This document shows positions 37,571 through 45,823 of a DNA stretch of 57,743 nt, in pieces. The notes below the pieces were generated by a model, which saw only the letters and a list, made by a program, of their open reading frames with translations, did no database searches and was not told the origin of the DNA. The DNA comes from an uncultured Collinsella sp. Lineage in GTDB: Bacteria; Actinomycetota; Coriobacteriia; Coriobacteriales; Coriobacteriaceae. Location of the stretch: contig UQHV01000016.1 in assembly GCA_900540895.1 (NCBI GenBank), positions 1-57,743 of the forward strand, written 5' to 3'. Each line of letters begins with the position of its first letter. Within the stretch, counting starts at the first letter, position 1. Position numbers and translations under genes: made by a program.

Positions 37571-38571
37571 CACCGGGCATCGCCCCCCGAAGCGGGACGA
37601 ACGTCGCGAAGGCAGCGCCCATCCCAGGTGGCGGCCCATGCGCCGCCCGGCTCGGTATGCACGTCGAAATATCCCATTTTCGGGACAGCTAGCTCGGAGA
37701 GCAGCGCTTTCACGGTACCCGCGTGAACGACGAAGACGGCGCGCCCACTCCCCTGGGCGCGCTCCGATTCGCACGCCTCCCGAAACGCCGCGACGACGCG
37801 GCGGGTGAAATCGCTCTTGCCCTCGCCATGCGGGCAGCGCGTCTCGCACCAGGAGTCTACCCAGGCGCGGTAGCGCACATCCTCTTTAAGCTCGGCGGCG
37901 CTTCGCCCCTCGAAGTCGCCGAAATCCATCTCGCGCAGACCGGGGCACGCCATAAGCTCCGCGTTCGGGAAGAGGATGCGCGCCGTCTGGTCGGTGCGGG
38001 CCATGCCGCTCGTGATAACACGGAACATGTCACGATCGCACGCGAGGTCGCGCAAAGCGCGCTCGCCCGCGCTCGACAGGGGCTCGTCGGTGCCCGCCCC
38101 GCTGTAGCGATGGTCTTCCGTGCCCGCCGTGGCACCATGGCGCACGAAGACGACTTCCAAAGGCGCGCCCGCGCCCTGCGTCCCTCGAGGCGCATCGGCA
38201 AGGTTTCCTTTGATGACCTGGGGAATCCCGCACGTCATGCGCACGACGACGTCGGCACGCGCAGCGAGCGCGCATCCTAAGCGCCCCGCGCGCTCGCGCC
38301 ATTGGGCGTCTTCCGCACGCATGGGGACGACCCCCGAGCCGACCAAGGGCAGAATTACTGCGTCGAAGCCAATCAGCCGCTCGAGCGCCCGGTCTGCGTC
38401 GAGCGCGCGTACGAGCTCCTCAGCACGGTACGCGACACGGCCGGCAAAAGCCGCGGGCACGCCGCCCTCCGCAAGCTGCGCCGCATCGACGAAATCGTCC
38501 GCCGCGAACCCGAGCTTTTCGCGCACGAAGGTCCTCTTCCCCGAATGCGCGCCACCTACCACGAGAATCAT
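37570..38571 (-). CDS. Fusion of a CobU-like P-loop domain and a CobC-like histidine phosphatase
   Basis: Residues 1-130 of this 333-residue protein resemble adenosylcobinamide kinase: MILVVGGAHSGKRTF is a P-loop, and ADVVVRMTCGIPQVIKG matches the CobU end. Residues 135-320 are a histidine phosphatase with VFVRHGATAGTED (catalytic His) and FVVHAGTV (second His), like alpha-ribazole phosphatase CobC. A full CobU is encoded two genes upstream, so the N-terminal half is a second, shorter paralogue. The phosphatase would remove the 5' phosphate during nucleotide loop assembly. The ATG overlaps the cobS stop as ATGA. Confidence 0.85.
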   Translation of the reverse strand: MILVVGGAHSGKRTFVREKLGFAADDFVDAAQLAEGGVPAAFAGRVAYRAEELVRALDADRALERLIGFDAVILPLVGSGVVPMRAEDAQWRERAGRLGCALAARADVVVRMTCGIPQVIKGNLADAPRGTQGAGAPLEVVFVRHGATAGTEDHRYSGAGTDEPLSSAGERALRDLACDRDMFRVITSGMARTDQTARILFPNAELMACPGLREMDFGDFEGRSAAELKEDVRYRAWVDSWCETRCPHGEGKSDFTRRVVAAFREACESERAQGSGRAVFVVHAGTVKALLSELAVPKMGYFDVHTEPGGAWAATWDGRCLRDVRPASGGDAR

Positions 38572-39335
38572 AGGAGCATGCCCCCCGCCACCAGCATGGC
38601 AAGCATCGCGAGCTCGGCCCATTGCAGAAACCATCCGGCCAAATCCCCCGTCACCCCGCCGAAGCGGGACAGGGCAACATGGCGGTACCACGCGAGCGCC
38701 AAAAGCCCCGCCACCGCCATAAGGACGCCGACGGCCTGAGCGCACGCGACCATCCCTGCAGCCGAAGCCGCGGCGAAAGCGCAAAGCGGCACGACGATCG
38801 CCGCGCGCTTCTTCGCAGGCGAGAGCCCCGCGGCCATGCCGTCCGCCCGCGCGGCAGGCCAGCATTCTACGGCGAGCCCCGAAAGCGCGCGGGAGAACAC
38901 GAGCGAGCACAGAAGCGCGAGGAACGCCCCCGCCGTAAGCGGCAGCGCGGTGAACAGGGAAAACTGCAGAATAAGGTACACAACAACACCGATGACCCCG
39001 AAGGCGCCCGCCCGCGGGTCGTGCATGATCTCGAGCTTTCGCTCGCGCGGGGCCCAACTTGCAAGCGCATCGGAGGTGTCGCAGAGCCCGTCTAGGTGGA
39101 TGCCTCCCGTCACCGCCACAGGCAGCGCCGCGAGCACGGCCGCGACGATGGTCGCGGGTACGCCGAGCAGGTTCGCCACGTACCCCCACGCCGTCATGAG
39201 GAAGCCTTCCGCAAGGCCCACCAGGGGAAACGCGGCAAGCGCATGGGTTGACCCGAAATCGGTCCAGGCCGATTTCGGGACGGGGATGCGCGAGAACGTT
39301 CCGAACGCCGCGCCGATTGCCTCTGCTATCTTCAC
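38568..39335 (-). CDS. cobS: Cobalamin (adenosylcobinamide-GDP ribazoletransferase) synthase
   Basis: The 255-residue integral membrane enzyme joins adenosyl-GDP-cobinamide with alpha-ribazole (phosphate). TFSRIPVP near residue 15, GGIHLDGLCDTSDAL with the metal-binding Asp residues, and HDPRAGAFGV are diagnostic. At least five hydrophobic helices follow. The start GTG at 39333-39335 overlaps the cobU stop as GTGA. Confidence 0.94.
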   Translation of the reverse strand: MKIAEAIGAAFGTFSRIPVPKSAWTDFGSTHALAAFPLVGLAEGFLMTAWGYVANLLGVPATIVAAVLAALPVAVTGGIHLDGLCDTSDALASWAPRERKLEIMHDPRAGAFGVIGVVVYLILQFSLFTALPLTAGAFLALLCSLVFSRALSGLAVECWPAARADGMAAGLSPAKKRAAIVVPLCAFAAASAAGMVACAQAVGVLMAVAGLLALAWYRHVALSRFGGVTGDLAGWFLQWAELAMLAMLVAGGMLL

Positions 39336-39880
39336 CTTATAGGTCCTTCGCCTTTCATCCACACGGGAATCCCGCATACCACTTCGACTGCGCGGTCGGC
39401 CAGCGCCACCACACCCGCGTTCACGCGCGCGAGCGCGCGCCTCCATGCCTCGGTCCCCTCATCGTAGCGCATCCCATCGGCGAACACGTCGACGGTGACC
39501 ACCACCGTATACGCAGCGGCCTGAGCGAGCCGTTCGATGCCTCCGAGCACCTCGCGCGCCGCAGCGTCGGGGTCACGTGGGGACAAGCCGCCTTCCGCGA
39601 AGAGCTCGTTCGCAACCAGGTTGCCCACGTCCTCCAAAAGAAGCGTGCAGCCGCACGGAAGCCCGGGCACTGCGGCGCCCACGTCACGCGTGCGCTCGAG
39701 GGTGGAAAACCCCTTGCCCTCGCGCAGCGCCCGATGGCGCGCGATGCGGCGGGCGCCCTCTTCCCCGAAGGGCTCCATCGTTGCCAGGTACACGCGGGGG
39801 CCGTCGTGCCCGAGGCACAGGGACTCGGCATAGGCGCTCTTGCCGCTCGCGGCGGCGCCGATAACGAACGTCACCGTCAT
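39332..39880 (-). CDS. cobU: Adenosylcobinamide kinase / guanylyltransferase
   Basis: The 182-residue two-function enzyme phosphorylates adenosylcobinamide and attaches GMP. The P-loop FVIGAAASGKSAYAE is at the N-terminus. The segment RRIARHRALREGKGFSTLE contains the guanylyl-accepting His. LLLEDVGNLVAN and VVCGIPVWMKG are typical. The start ATG overlaps the cobT stop as ATGA. Confidence 0.93.
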   Translation of the reverse strand: MTVTFVIGAAASGKSAYAESLCLGHDGPRVYLATMEPFGEEGARRIARHRALREGKGFSTLERTRDVGAAVPGLPCGCTLLLEDVGNLVANELFAEGGLSPRDPDAAAREVLGGIERLAQAAAYTVVVTVDVFADGMRYDEGTEAWRRALARVNAGVVALADRAVEVVCGIPVWMKGEGPIR

Positions 39881-41019
39881 TTCCCAGCCTCGAAATGCTC
39901 GTAAGCAGCCATGCCAGTCGCCGTGAACGTCTTCCCATCCCGGTACACGCGCAGCGCCGAATCCAGAAGGGGCAGATACGCCATGGCGCCCGCGCCCTCG
40001 CCCAAGTGCATGCCTGCGTCGAGGGGTGCCTTTATGCCGAGCTCGCGAAGGAGCTCCCGGCTTGCGGGTTCGCTTGATGCGTGGGTGCCCACGAGGTAAC
40101 CTAAGGCGTTGGGGCACAGGCGCGCCGCGCACAGGGCCGCCGTGCAGGATATGACCCCGTCGAGGAGCGCCGGCGCCTTCGAGGCCGCGGCCCCCAGGTA
40201 GAAGCCGCACATCGCCGCGATGTCGAATCCGCCCACCTTCGAGAGCACGTCGATCGGGTCGGCGGGATCGGGCGAGTTCGCGTCGATAGCGCGCTCGACC
40301 ACGTCGCGCTTGCGCGCGAGCGAGGCGTCCGAGAGCCCCGCGCCGCGGCCGACGAGGCTCCGCGCGTCCGCCCGGATGAGCACTGCGGCCACCGCCGCCG
40401 AGGTGGTCGTGTTGCCGATACCCATCTCGCCCGCGGCGAGAAGGCGCACGCCGGCGCGGGCAAGCCCGCACGCGACGGCGATTCCGACCTCGATCGCGCG
40501 CACGGCCCCATCGCGAGACATGGCGGAGCCGTGCGCGATGTTGCCGCTCCCCCGCCGCACGTTCGCGCGCACCATGCGCGCGTCTTCTATGCCCCGGGCC
40601 ATACCCACGTCGACGGGCACGACCTCGGCACCCGCGAACGCCGCCATGCGGCAGGCGCTCGTGGCCCCCTCGCACATGTTGCGCGCGACGGCTCGCGTCA
40701 CGTCTTGCCCGCTTTGCGACACGCCCTCGGCAACGACCCCGTTGTCGGAGAAGAATACCGCGAGCGCACGGGGAAACTCGGCCACATCGACGCTCCCCTG
40801 AGCTGCGGCGATACGCGCGACGGCGTCTTCAAAGTCGCCCAATCCCCCCAAGGGGTGCGCGATGGAGTCCCACGCGGCGTACGCGGCGGCGCGGGCGCAC
40901 TCGTCTGCGGGCGCGATCCGGGAGAGCGCGGCTTCGAGCACGGCGCCCGGCGCCGAAGAGAACGCGCGCTCGACTTCCTCGCGGATGCAGGCAAGCGCGG
41001 TTTCGGTTGCTTCAGCCAT
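39877..41019 (-). CDS. cobT: Nicotinate-nucleotide-dimethylbenzimidazole phosphoribosyltransferase
   Basis: The 380-residue enzyme activates the lower-ligand base as alpha-ribotide. VFFSDNGVVAEGVSQSGQ, GEMGIGNTTTSAAV, VLSKVGGFDIAAMCGFYLGA and GMHLGEGAGAM with the catalytic Glu are all family marks. No dimethylbenzimidazole-making genes (bluB or bza) are in the window, so the base must come from elsewhere or be another one. The ATG at 41017-41019 overlaps the cbiA end. Confidence 0.95.
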   Translation of the reverse strand: MAEATETALACIREEVERAFSSAPGAVLEAALSRIAPADECARAAAYAAWDSIAHPLGGLGDFEDAVARIAAAQGSVDVAEFPRALAVFFSDNGVVAEGVSQSGQDVTRAVARNMCEGATSACRMAAFAGAEVVPVDVGMARGIEDARMVRANVRRGSGNIAHGSAMSRDGAVRAIEVGIAVACGLARAGVRLLAAGEMGIGNTTTSAAVAAVLIRADARSLVGRGAGLSDASLARKRDVVERAIDANSPDPADPIDVLSKVGGFDIAAMCGFYLGAAASKAPALLDGVISCTAALCAARLCPNALGYLVGTHASSEPASRELLRELGIKAPLDAGMHLGEGAGAMAYLPLLDSALRVYRDGKTFTATGMAAYEHFEAGK

Positions 41020-42394
41020 GCCGTCTCCTCTCTGCGAACGACGCTGCGGCAGACGCGAACGCGCGCGCAACGTCGGGGTTCGCAGGATAGTACACATGCG
41101 GGAAGCCCGCAACCAGGGACGGGGTGGTCGTCATGCACGGCCAGCCCTTGTCGCGCCGGGGCTTCTGCGCCCAGAAGTCGCCGCCCGGGCAGGTGGACTG
41201 CCAGTAGTGGAACTCGTGCGCACGGATGCGTGTGCCGCGCGGCCCGTAGAGCCCGTCGCGTTGAGAAGTGAGCTCCACGTACCCGAAATGGGACAGCCTT
41301 CCCCCGTTCTCGCTTGAGCCCTCAAGGGCGCCCGCAACAGGCCAGCGCCGCCCCTCGCTATCGGCGATTTCGTGCTGCAGGTACAGAAACCCACCGCATT
41401 CGGCGACCGTCGGCATGCCGGATTCCACCGCGCGCCGCACCGCCTCGCGCATCGGCGCGTTCTCGGAGAGCTGCCGCGCATGGAGCTCCGGGTAGCCGCC
41501 TCCCAGATAGAGGGCGCTTGTCCCCCGGGGCAAATCGCTATCACACAGGGGGCTGAAAAAGGCAAGCTCGCAACCCAGGTCCTCGAGCGCGCGCAGGTTC
41601 TCCTCGTAGTAGAACGAGAACGCCTCGTCACGCGCGACGGCGACGATGGGCCGCGCTCCCGCGATCGGCTCCAACCGGTAAGGTTCCTCGCGGATATCGG
41701 GTGCCGTCGCCGCTATTTCGAGCAAGCGGTCGATGTCGACGCTCTTTTCCACCAGCTCGGCCATCTTGTCGATGCGCGCGGAGAGCCGCTCGACCTCGTC
41801 GGCGGTCACAAGCCCCAGATGCCGGCTTTCGAGCGAGAACGCCTCGTCGGCGGGGATATTCCCCAAAACCGCGACGCCCGCGTGCTTCTCGATCGGAGGC
41901 GCCGCGTAGGCGCAGGCAGCGGCGCTCGTCTTGTTCAGCACGACACCGCGCACGTTCGCACAAGGCAGGAACTCGGCGATGCCGCGGATTACGGCGGCGA
42001 GCGATAAAGACGCCCCGCGCCCGTTCACCACTAAAATGACCGGCGTTTCCGTGTCGCGCGCAACCTGGTAGCTGCTCGCGTCGGCCACGCCGGGTGCCAT
42101 GCCGTCGTAGAAGCCCATGACCCCCTCGAGCACCGCGACATCCGCGCCCGCGGCGCCGCGTGCGAGCAGGGCGCGCAGCGTCGGGGCGTCGGTGAAGAAG
42201 CCGTCTAAGTTACCCGAGCGCGCGCCCACGACGCAGCGATGAAAGAGCGGGTCAATGTAGTCGGGGCCGCATTTGAAGGCCGCGCATGCAAGGCCGCGGC
42301 GCGCGAGCGCGCGCAGGAGCGCGCACATAACGACCGTCTTGCCGCTCCCGCTCGAGGGCGCAGCGACCATGAAGCGCGGGATGGACGTGCTCAC
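41012..42394 (-). CDS. cbiA: Cobyrinate a,c-diamide synthase
   Basis: The 460-residue glutamine amidotransferase amidates the a and c side chains. The N-terminal ATPase domain has MVAAPSSGSGKTVV and KCGPDYIDPLFH. The C-terminal glutaminase has Cys in VAECGGFLYL and a late His near EFHYWQS. The start GTG at 42392-42394 overlaps the upstream stop as GTGA. Confidence 0.94.
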   Translation of the reverse strand: MSTSIPRFMVAAPSSGSGKTVVMCALLRALARRGLACAAFKCGPDYIDPLFHRCVVGARSGNLDGFFTDAPTLRALLARGAAGADVAVLEGVMGFYDGMAPGVADASSYQVARDTETPVILVVNGRGASLSLAAVIRGIAEFLPCANVRGVVLNKTSAAACAYAAPPIEKHAGVAVLGNIPADEAFSLESRHLGLVTADEVERLSARIDKMAELVEKSVDIDRLLEIAATAPDIREEPYRLEPIAGARPIVAVARDEAFSFYYEENLRALEDLGCELAFFSPLCDSDLPRGTSALYLGGGYPELHARQLSENAPMREAVRRAVESGMPTVAECGGFLYLQHEIADSEGRRWPVAGALEGSSENGGRLSHFGYVELTSQRDGLYGPRGTRIRAHEFHYWQSTCPGGDFWAQKPRRDKGWPCMTTTPSLVAGFPHVYYPANPDVARAFASAAASFAERRRHG

Positions 42395-43725
42395 CGGGCA
42401 CCGCCTTCCCCACCTGCACCACGCGCGCTGACGAGGAACACGGGATTTTGCGCCTTCATAAGATGGTGCGAGCCTACAGCCTCGGCGCGGGCGGCCGACA
42501 CCTGGCACGCCTCGAACCCCTTAAAGCGCGAACCCGAGAGGAGCGCGCACGCCTCGGTGAGTGTCTCAACGGTGACGCATGGCACGCACAGGCGAACCTG
42601 CGAATTCTTCTCGAGCGCCGCCTCCACGATGGAGGGAAGCTCGCCCGCGCTCCCGCCGACGAACACGGCGTCGGGGACGGGCAGTTTCGCGAGCGCTTCG
42701 GGGGCGACACCGGGGACCGCATGCACGTTGCCGCACCCGAATGCATCCGCGTTCTCTCGGATGAGCCGCACGCCGGCCGCGTTGCGCTCGACCGCCCATA
42801 CCGATCCCGCTCGCGCGACGAGCGCCGCCTCGATCGACACGCTCCCCGTGCCGGCGCCGACATCCCACACGGTGTCGGTCGCGGTAAGGCACAGCTTCGC
42901 GAGCGCGACGGCGCGCACCTCCTGCTTGGTCATGGGAACGTCGCCGCGGATGAAGAGCTCGTCGGGAATGCCCGAGGAAGCGTACGGCCAGCGAGAGCTC
43001 GCGGCACGGGATGCGCCCGCAGAGTCCGCCGCGGGCGCAGACGCGCCGGCCGGCGCCTCGGAGGCTGCGCTAGAGCCCTCAGGCGACCCGGCGCCGCCTG
43101 CGAACTCGATAAGCATCACGTTCAAGTCGTCGAACGTCTGACCTGCGATTTCACTTGCGGTCGCGCAGGTAATGCGCTCGTCGGGGTACGACAGGCGCTC
43201 GGCCACCGTCACGCGCGCGTCCCCGAAGCCCGCATGCACAAGCTCACCCGAAAGCCGCGAGGGGTCTTCCCCGCCCGACGTGACGAGGAAGAGTTCACCT
43301 GCGCGCTCGGCCTCGGCCACGATGTCGCACGCCACGCCGTGAGCGCTCGCGAAGCGCCAATCCTGCCATGGACACGCAAGGCGCGCGGCGAGATACGACG
43401 CTGAGCTTATGCCGGGAACGACGCGCACGTCCACCTGCGCGTCGCCGGAGAGCGCCTCCACCAGGCGGCGCGCGCCGCTGAACAGCCCCACATCGCCCGT
43501 CATCACGACCACGGCGCGCCGCCACGACGCCGCATCGGTGAGCGCGGCGACGATGTCCGCCGTCTTCACGAGCTCACATCTCACCACGTCGGGCGGCACG
43601 TCGATGCCGGCAAGCGCGCGATGAGCGCCGATGACCACGTCGGCGAAGTCGATAGCGTCGAGCGCCGCGCGCGAGAGCAAGTCGGGGTTTCCGGGCCCCG
43701 CCCCGATGATCGTTACCTTTCGCAT
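42391..43725 (-). CDS. cobL: Cobalt-precorrin-7 C5- and precorrin-6B C15-methyltransferase (CbiE-CbiT fusion)
   Basis: The 444-residue protein joins a CbiE tetrapyrrole methylase (residues 1-200: VTIIGAGPGNPDLLS, VVVMTGDVGLFSGA) to a CbiT class I methyltransferase (about 245-430: VWDVGAGTGSVSIEAAL). It methylates C5 and C15 and removes the C12 acetate carboxyl. The linker of about 35 residues is made of Ala, Ser, Gly and Pro. The start overlaps the end of cbiH by 13 bases. Confidence 0.93.
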   Translation of the reverse strand: MRKVTIIGAGPGNPDLLSRAALDAIDFADVVIGAHRALAGIDVPPDVVRCELVKTADIVAALTDAASWRRAVVVMTGDVGLFSGARRLVEALSGDAQVDVRVVPGISSASYLAARLACPWQDWRFASAHGVACDIVAEAERAGELFLVTSGGEDPSRLSGELVHAGFGDARVTVAERLSYPDERITCATASEIAGQTFDDLNVMLIEFAGGAGSPEGSSAASEAPAGASAPAADSAGASRAASSRWPYASSGIPDELFIRGDVPMTKQEVRAVALAKLCLTATDTVWDVGAGTGSVSIEAALVARAGSVWAVERNAAGVRLIRENADAFGCGNVHAVPGVAPEALAKLPVPDAVFVGGSAGELPSIVEAALEKNSQVRLCVPCVTVETLTEACALLSGSRFKGFEACQVSAARAEAVGSHHLMKAQNPVFLVSARGAGGEGGAR

Positions 43726-44456
43726 GGAATCTCCCGATACCCGCGTGGCGTGACCATACGGCCGCCTACGAGCTTCGTGTCCGCGTTGCCGACGAACACG
43801 GTGGTGAACATGTCGGCGTCGATCTCCCCCAGCTCAGAGAGCCTGCACATGCCCGACTGCTGCCCCTCGCGCCCGATGTTGCGTACCCAGCCGCAGAGCG
43901 TGTCGGGGGCCTTCCATTCGAGCATAATCTTCGCCGCGCGTGAGAGCCTGTCGGCGCGCTTTCTGCTGCGCGGGTTGTACAAACAGATGCAGAAGTCGGC
44001 GCTCGCCACGGCGGCGAGCCTGCGCTCGATGACCTCCCATGGCGTGAGCAGGTCGGAGAGCGACACGACCGCGAAGTCGTGGGCAAGCGGGGCGCCGAGC
44101 ACCGCCGACCCGCTCTGAGCCGCGGTGGCCCCGGCGATAACTTCCACGTCTACATCGGGGTAGTCCTCCGCAAGCTCCAGCACGGGGCTCGCCATGCCGT
44201 ACACGCCCGCGTCGCCGCTGCACACGAGCGCCACGGCGTCTCCACTCTGCGCGCGCGAAAGCGCAAGGCGGCACCGTTCGACCTCGTGCATCATCGGCGT
44301 CGCGAGATGCGCCGCGTCGGGCACGGCGGCGAGCGAGAGCTCCACGTATTTCGTGTAACCCACAACGACGTCGGACGCCTCGAGCGCACGCCGAGCCGCA
44401 ATCGTCATGCCGTCGGGGCCGCCCGGGCCGATTCCCACCACGAAGAGCTTTCCCAT
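43713..44456 (-). CDS. cbiH: Cobalt-precorrin-3 C17-methyltransferase
   Basis: The 247-residue tetrapyrrole methylase contracts the ring and methylates C17. LFVVGIGPGGPDGMTIAAR, VALVCSGDAGVYGMASPVLE, GATAAQSGSAVLGAPL and YNPRSRKRADRL are typical of CbiH/CobJ. I chose ATG 44454-44456, which shares a base with the cbiG stop and lies 6 bases after AAGGAG; a GTG one codon earlier is less likely. Confidence 0.94.
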   Translation of the reverse strand: MGKLFVVGIGPGGPDGMTIAARRALEASDVVVGYTKYVELSLAAVPDAAHLATPMMHEVERCRLALSRAQSGDAVALVCSGDAGVYGMASPVLELAEDYPDVDVEVIAGATAAQSGSAVLGAPLAHDFAVVSLSDLLTPWEVIERRLAAVASADFCICLYNPRSRKRADRLSRAAKIMLEWKAPDTLCGWVRNIGREGQQSGMCRLSELGEIDADMFTTVFVGNADTKLVGGRMVTPRGYREIPCER

Positions 44457-45589
44457 CACCGCTCCTTAAACGAAAGTTTAATAGTTACCTTGGAAAACGC
44501 GACGGTCACGCCGCCGTGAGCGAGCTTCGGGAAGATAAGTTTGCCCCCCTCCGCGAGCGCTGCCCGCTCGCACACGTTGTCGACCCCCACCGTCGCGCGC
44601 ACGAAATCAGATGGCGAAACGCTGCCTTCGACCTGCGACAACTCCTCTGCGGAATACGTCGCAAGCGGGATATTGCGCGCGCAGCAGAAGGCGAGCAGAC
44701 CCTCCTCGTGCGCCTTCACGTCGATCGTCGCCGCCTCGCGCACGGCCGAAGGCGAGATACCCACCTGCCCGCACGCGAGAAGAAACGCCTCCTCGATCGC
44801 TTCGGCGCACGCACCGCGACGGCATCCTATGCCCGCAACGATGCAGGGCACGACAAGGCGAAGCGGCTCGGGCGCAGGCGCCTGCGCCCGCACGCCCGCC
44901 GGCTTCCCCGTCTCACCGGCGGGCACGACCTCGCCCGTTGTCTCCGCCGCACGAACGGACGCACCTGCATTCGCGCCAGCGAACGGCGACACGACGATAT
45001 CGGCCCGAGCGCGGTCGGACGCAATGTCAACCCCCTCAGGCGGCTGTCCCGAAATCGGCATGTCGGAATAGAGCGCCACGCGCCCGCCCGAAAGCAGCCG
45101 CGCCGACACTCGCTTGATGGCCTCGGGATTCGAAACGGCGAGCCCCGCACAGCGCGCCCACGTATCCACCGCCCACACGCCGCGGACGTCGGTCGCCGTG
45201 GTGATGACGGGGATGGCCCCTGCCGCGCGTGCCACAGTTTGCGCAAGCTCGTTCGCACCGCCCAAATGCCCCGACAAAAGCGGGACGGCAAAGCGCCCCG
45301 CCTCGTCGATCGCCACAACCGCGGGATCGTTTGCCTTCGAGGCGACATGCGGCGCGATCGCCCGCACGGCGATGCCCGCCGCGCCCACGAACAGAAGCGC
45401 GTCCGACGCTTCCCACGCGAGCGCCGTCCATGCGCGCAGGTCGGCCTTCCCCTCGCCGAACCCGCGCGAAACGGAAACGTCCCAGCCAGGGTCGTCTTCA
45501 CCTGTCTGCGCGCAATCGGAAAGCGCGTGTGCGGTGCGCACCGCCAACGCATACCCCCTCTCAGTGAACGCTATGCAGGAAACCCTCAT
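44456..45589 (-). CDS. cbiG: Cobalt-precorrin-5A hydrolase
   Basis: The 377-residue enzyme opens the delta-lactone of cobalt-precorrin-5A and releases acetaldehyde. The N-terminal domain contains VGAAGIAVRAIAPH and VPLLSGHLGGANELA. The C-terminal CbiG domain has CIVAGIGCRRGA. Between them is a low-complexity stretch of about 40 residues rich in Ala, Gly and Pro. The ATG follows the stop of the cbiL remnant without a gap. Confidence 0.92.
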   Translation of the reverse strand: MRVSCIAFTERGYALAVRTAHALSDCAQTGEDDPGWDVSVSRGFGEGKADLRAWTALAWEASDALLFVGAAGIAVRAIAPHVASKANDPAVVAIDEAGRFAVPLLSGHLGGANELAQTVARAAGAIPVITTATDVRGVWAVDTWARCAGLAVSNPEAIKRVSARLLSGGRVALYSDMPISGQPPEGVDIASDRARADIVVSPFAGANAGASVRAAETTGEVVPAGETGKPAGVRAQAPAPEPLRLVVPCIVAGIGCRRGACAEAIEEAFLLACGQVGISPSAVREAATIDVKAHEEGLLAFCCARNIPLATYSAEELSQVEGSVSPSDFVRATVGVDNVCERAALAEGGKLIFPKLAHGGVTVAFSKVTIKLSFKER

Positions 45590-45823
45590 CTAGCGCACCA
45601 CCATCGTCGAGAAGTAGCTGCCCCGATCGGGCACATCGTCGAGCGAGCGGTACACGCGCTCGCCCGGAAGCCCACAGTCCTCTACAAGCTCGGCACCGTC
45701 GAAGGCACCCTCCTCGCAAAGGAAGCGCTTCGTGTCCGCAAGCGAGCGGCGCGCCTTCATGACCACCTTCGTCCCCGGCCAGCCGATTGCACGGCGCACC
45801 CCGTACAGAACGCCTTTACTCAT
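45590..45823 (-). pseudogene. cbiL: cbiL remnant: precorrin-2 C20-methyltransferase with internal deletion
   Basis: The 77-codon frame keeps the first residues (MSKGVLYGV), where CbiL/CobI proteins start the GxGPGxPE loop. It then jumps directly to the C-terminal part: a VVMKARRSLADTKRFL segment, LPGERVYRSLDDV and SYFSTMVV, which match the CbiL end (VLMK, LPGEQ, YFSTILV in Salmonella). About 150 residues, including the whole SAM-binding core, are gone, but the frame is kept. Its start overlaps the cbiD end, and its stop touches cbiG, so the deletion preserved operon coupling. No other cbiL exists in the window. It cannot be an active methyltransferase. Confidence 0.85.

Noticed and set aside
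45590..45823. A new small protein between cbiD and cbiG
   Set aside because: Both ends match CbiL and its place in the operon fits, so a deleted cbiL explains it better than a novel gene.
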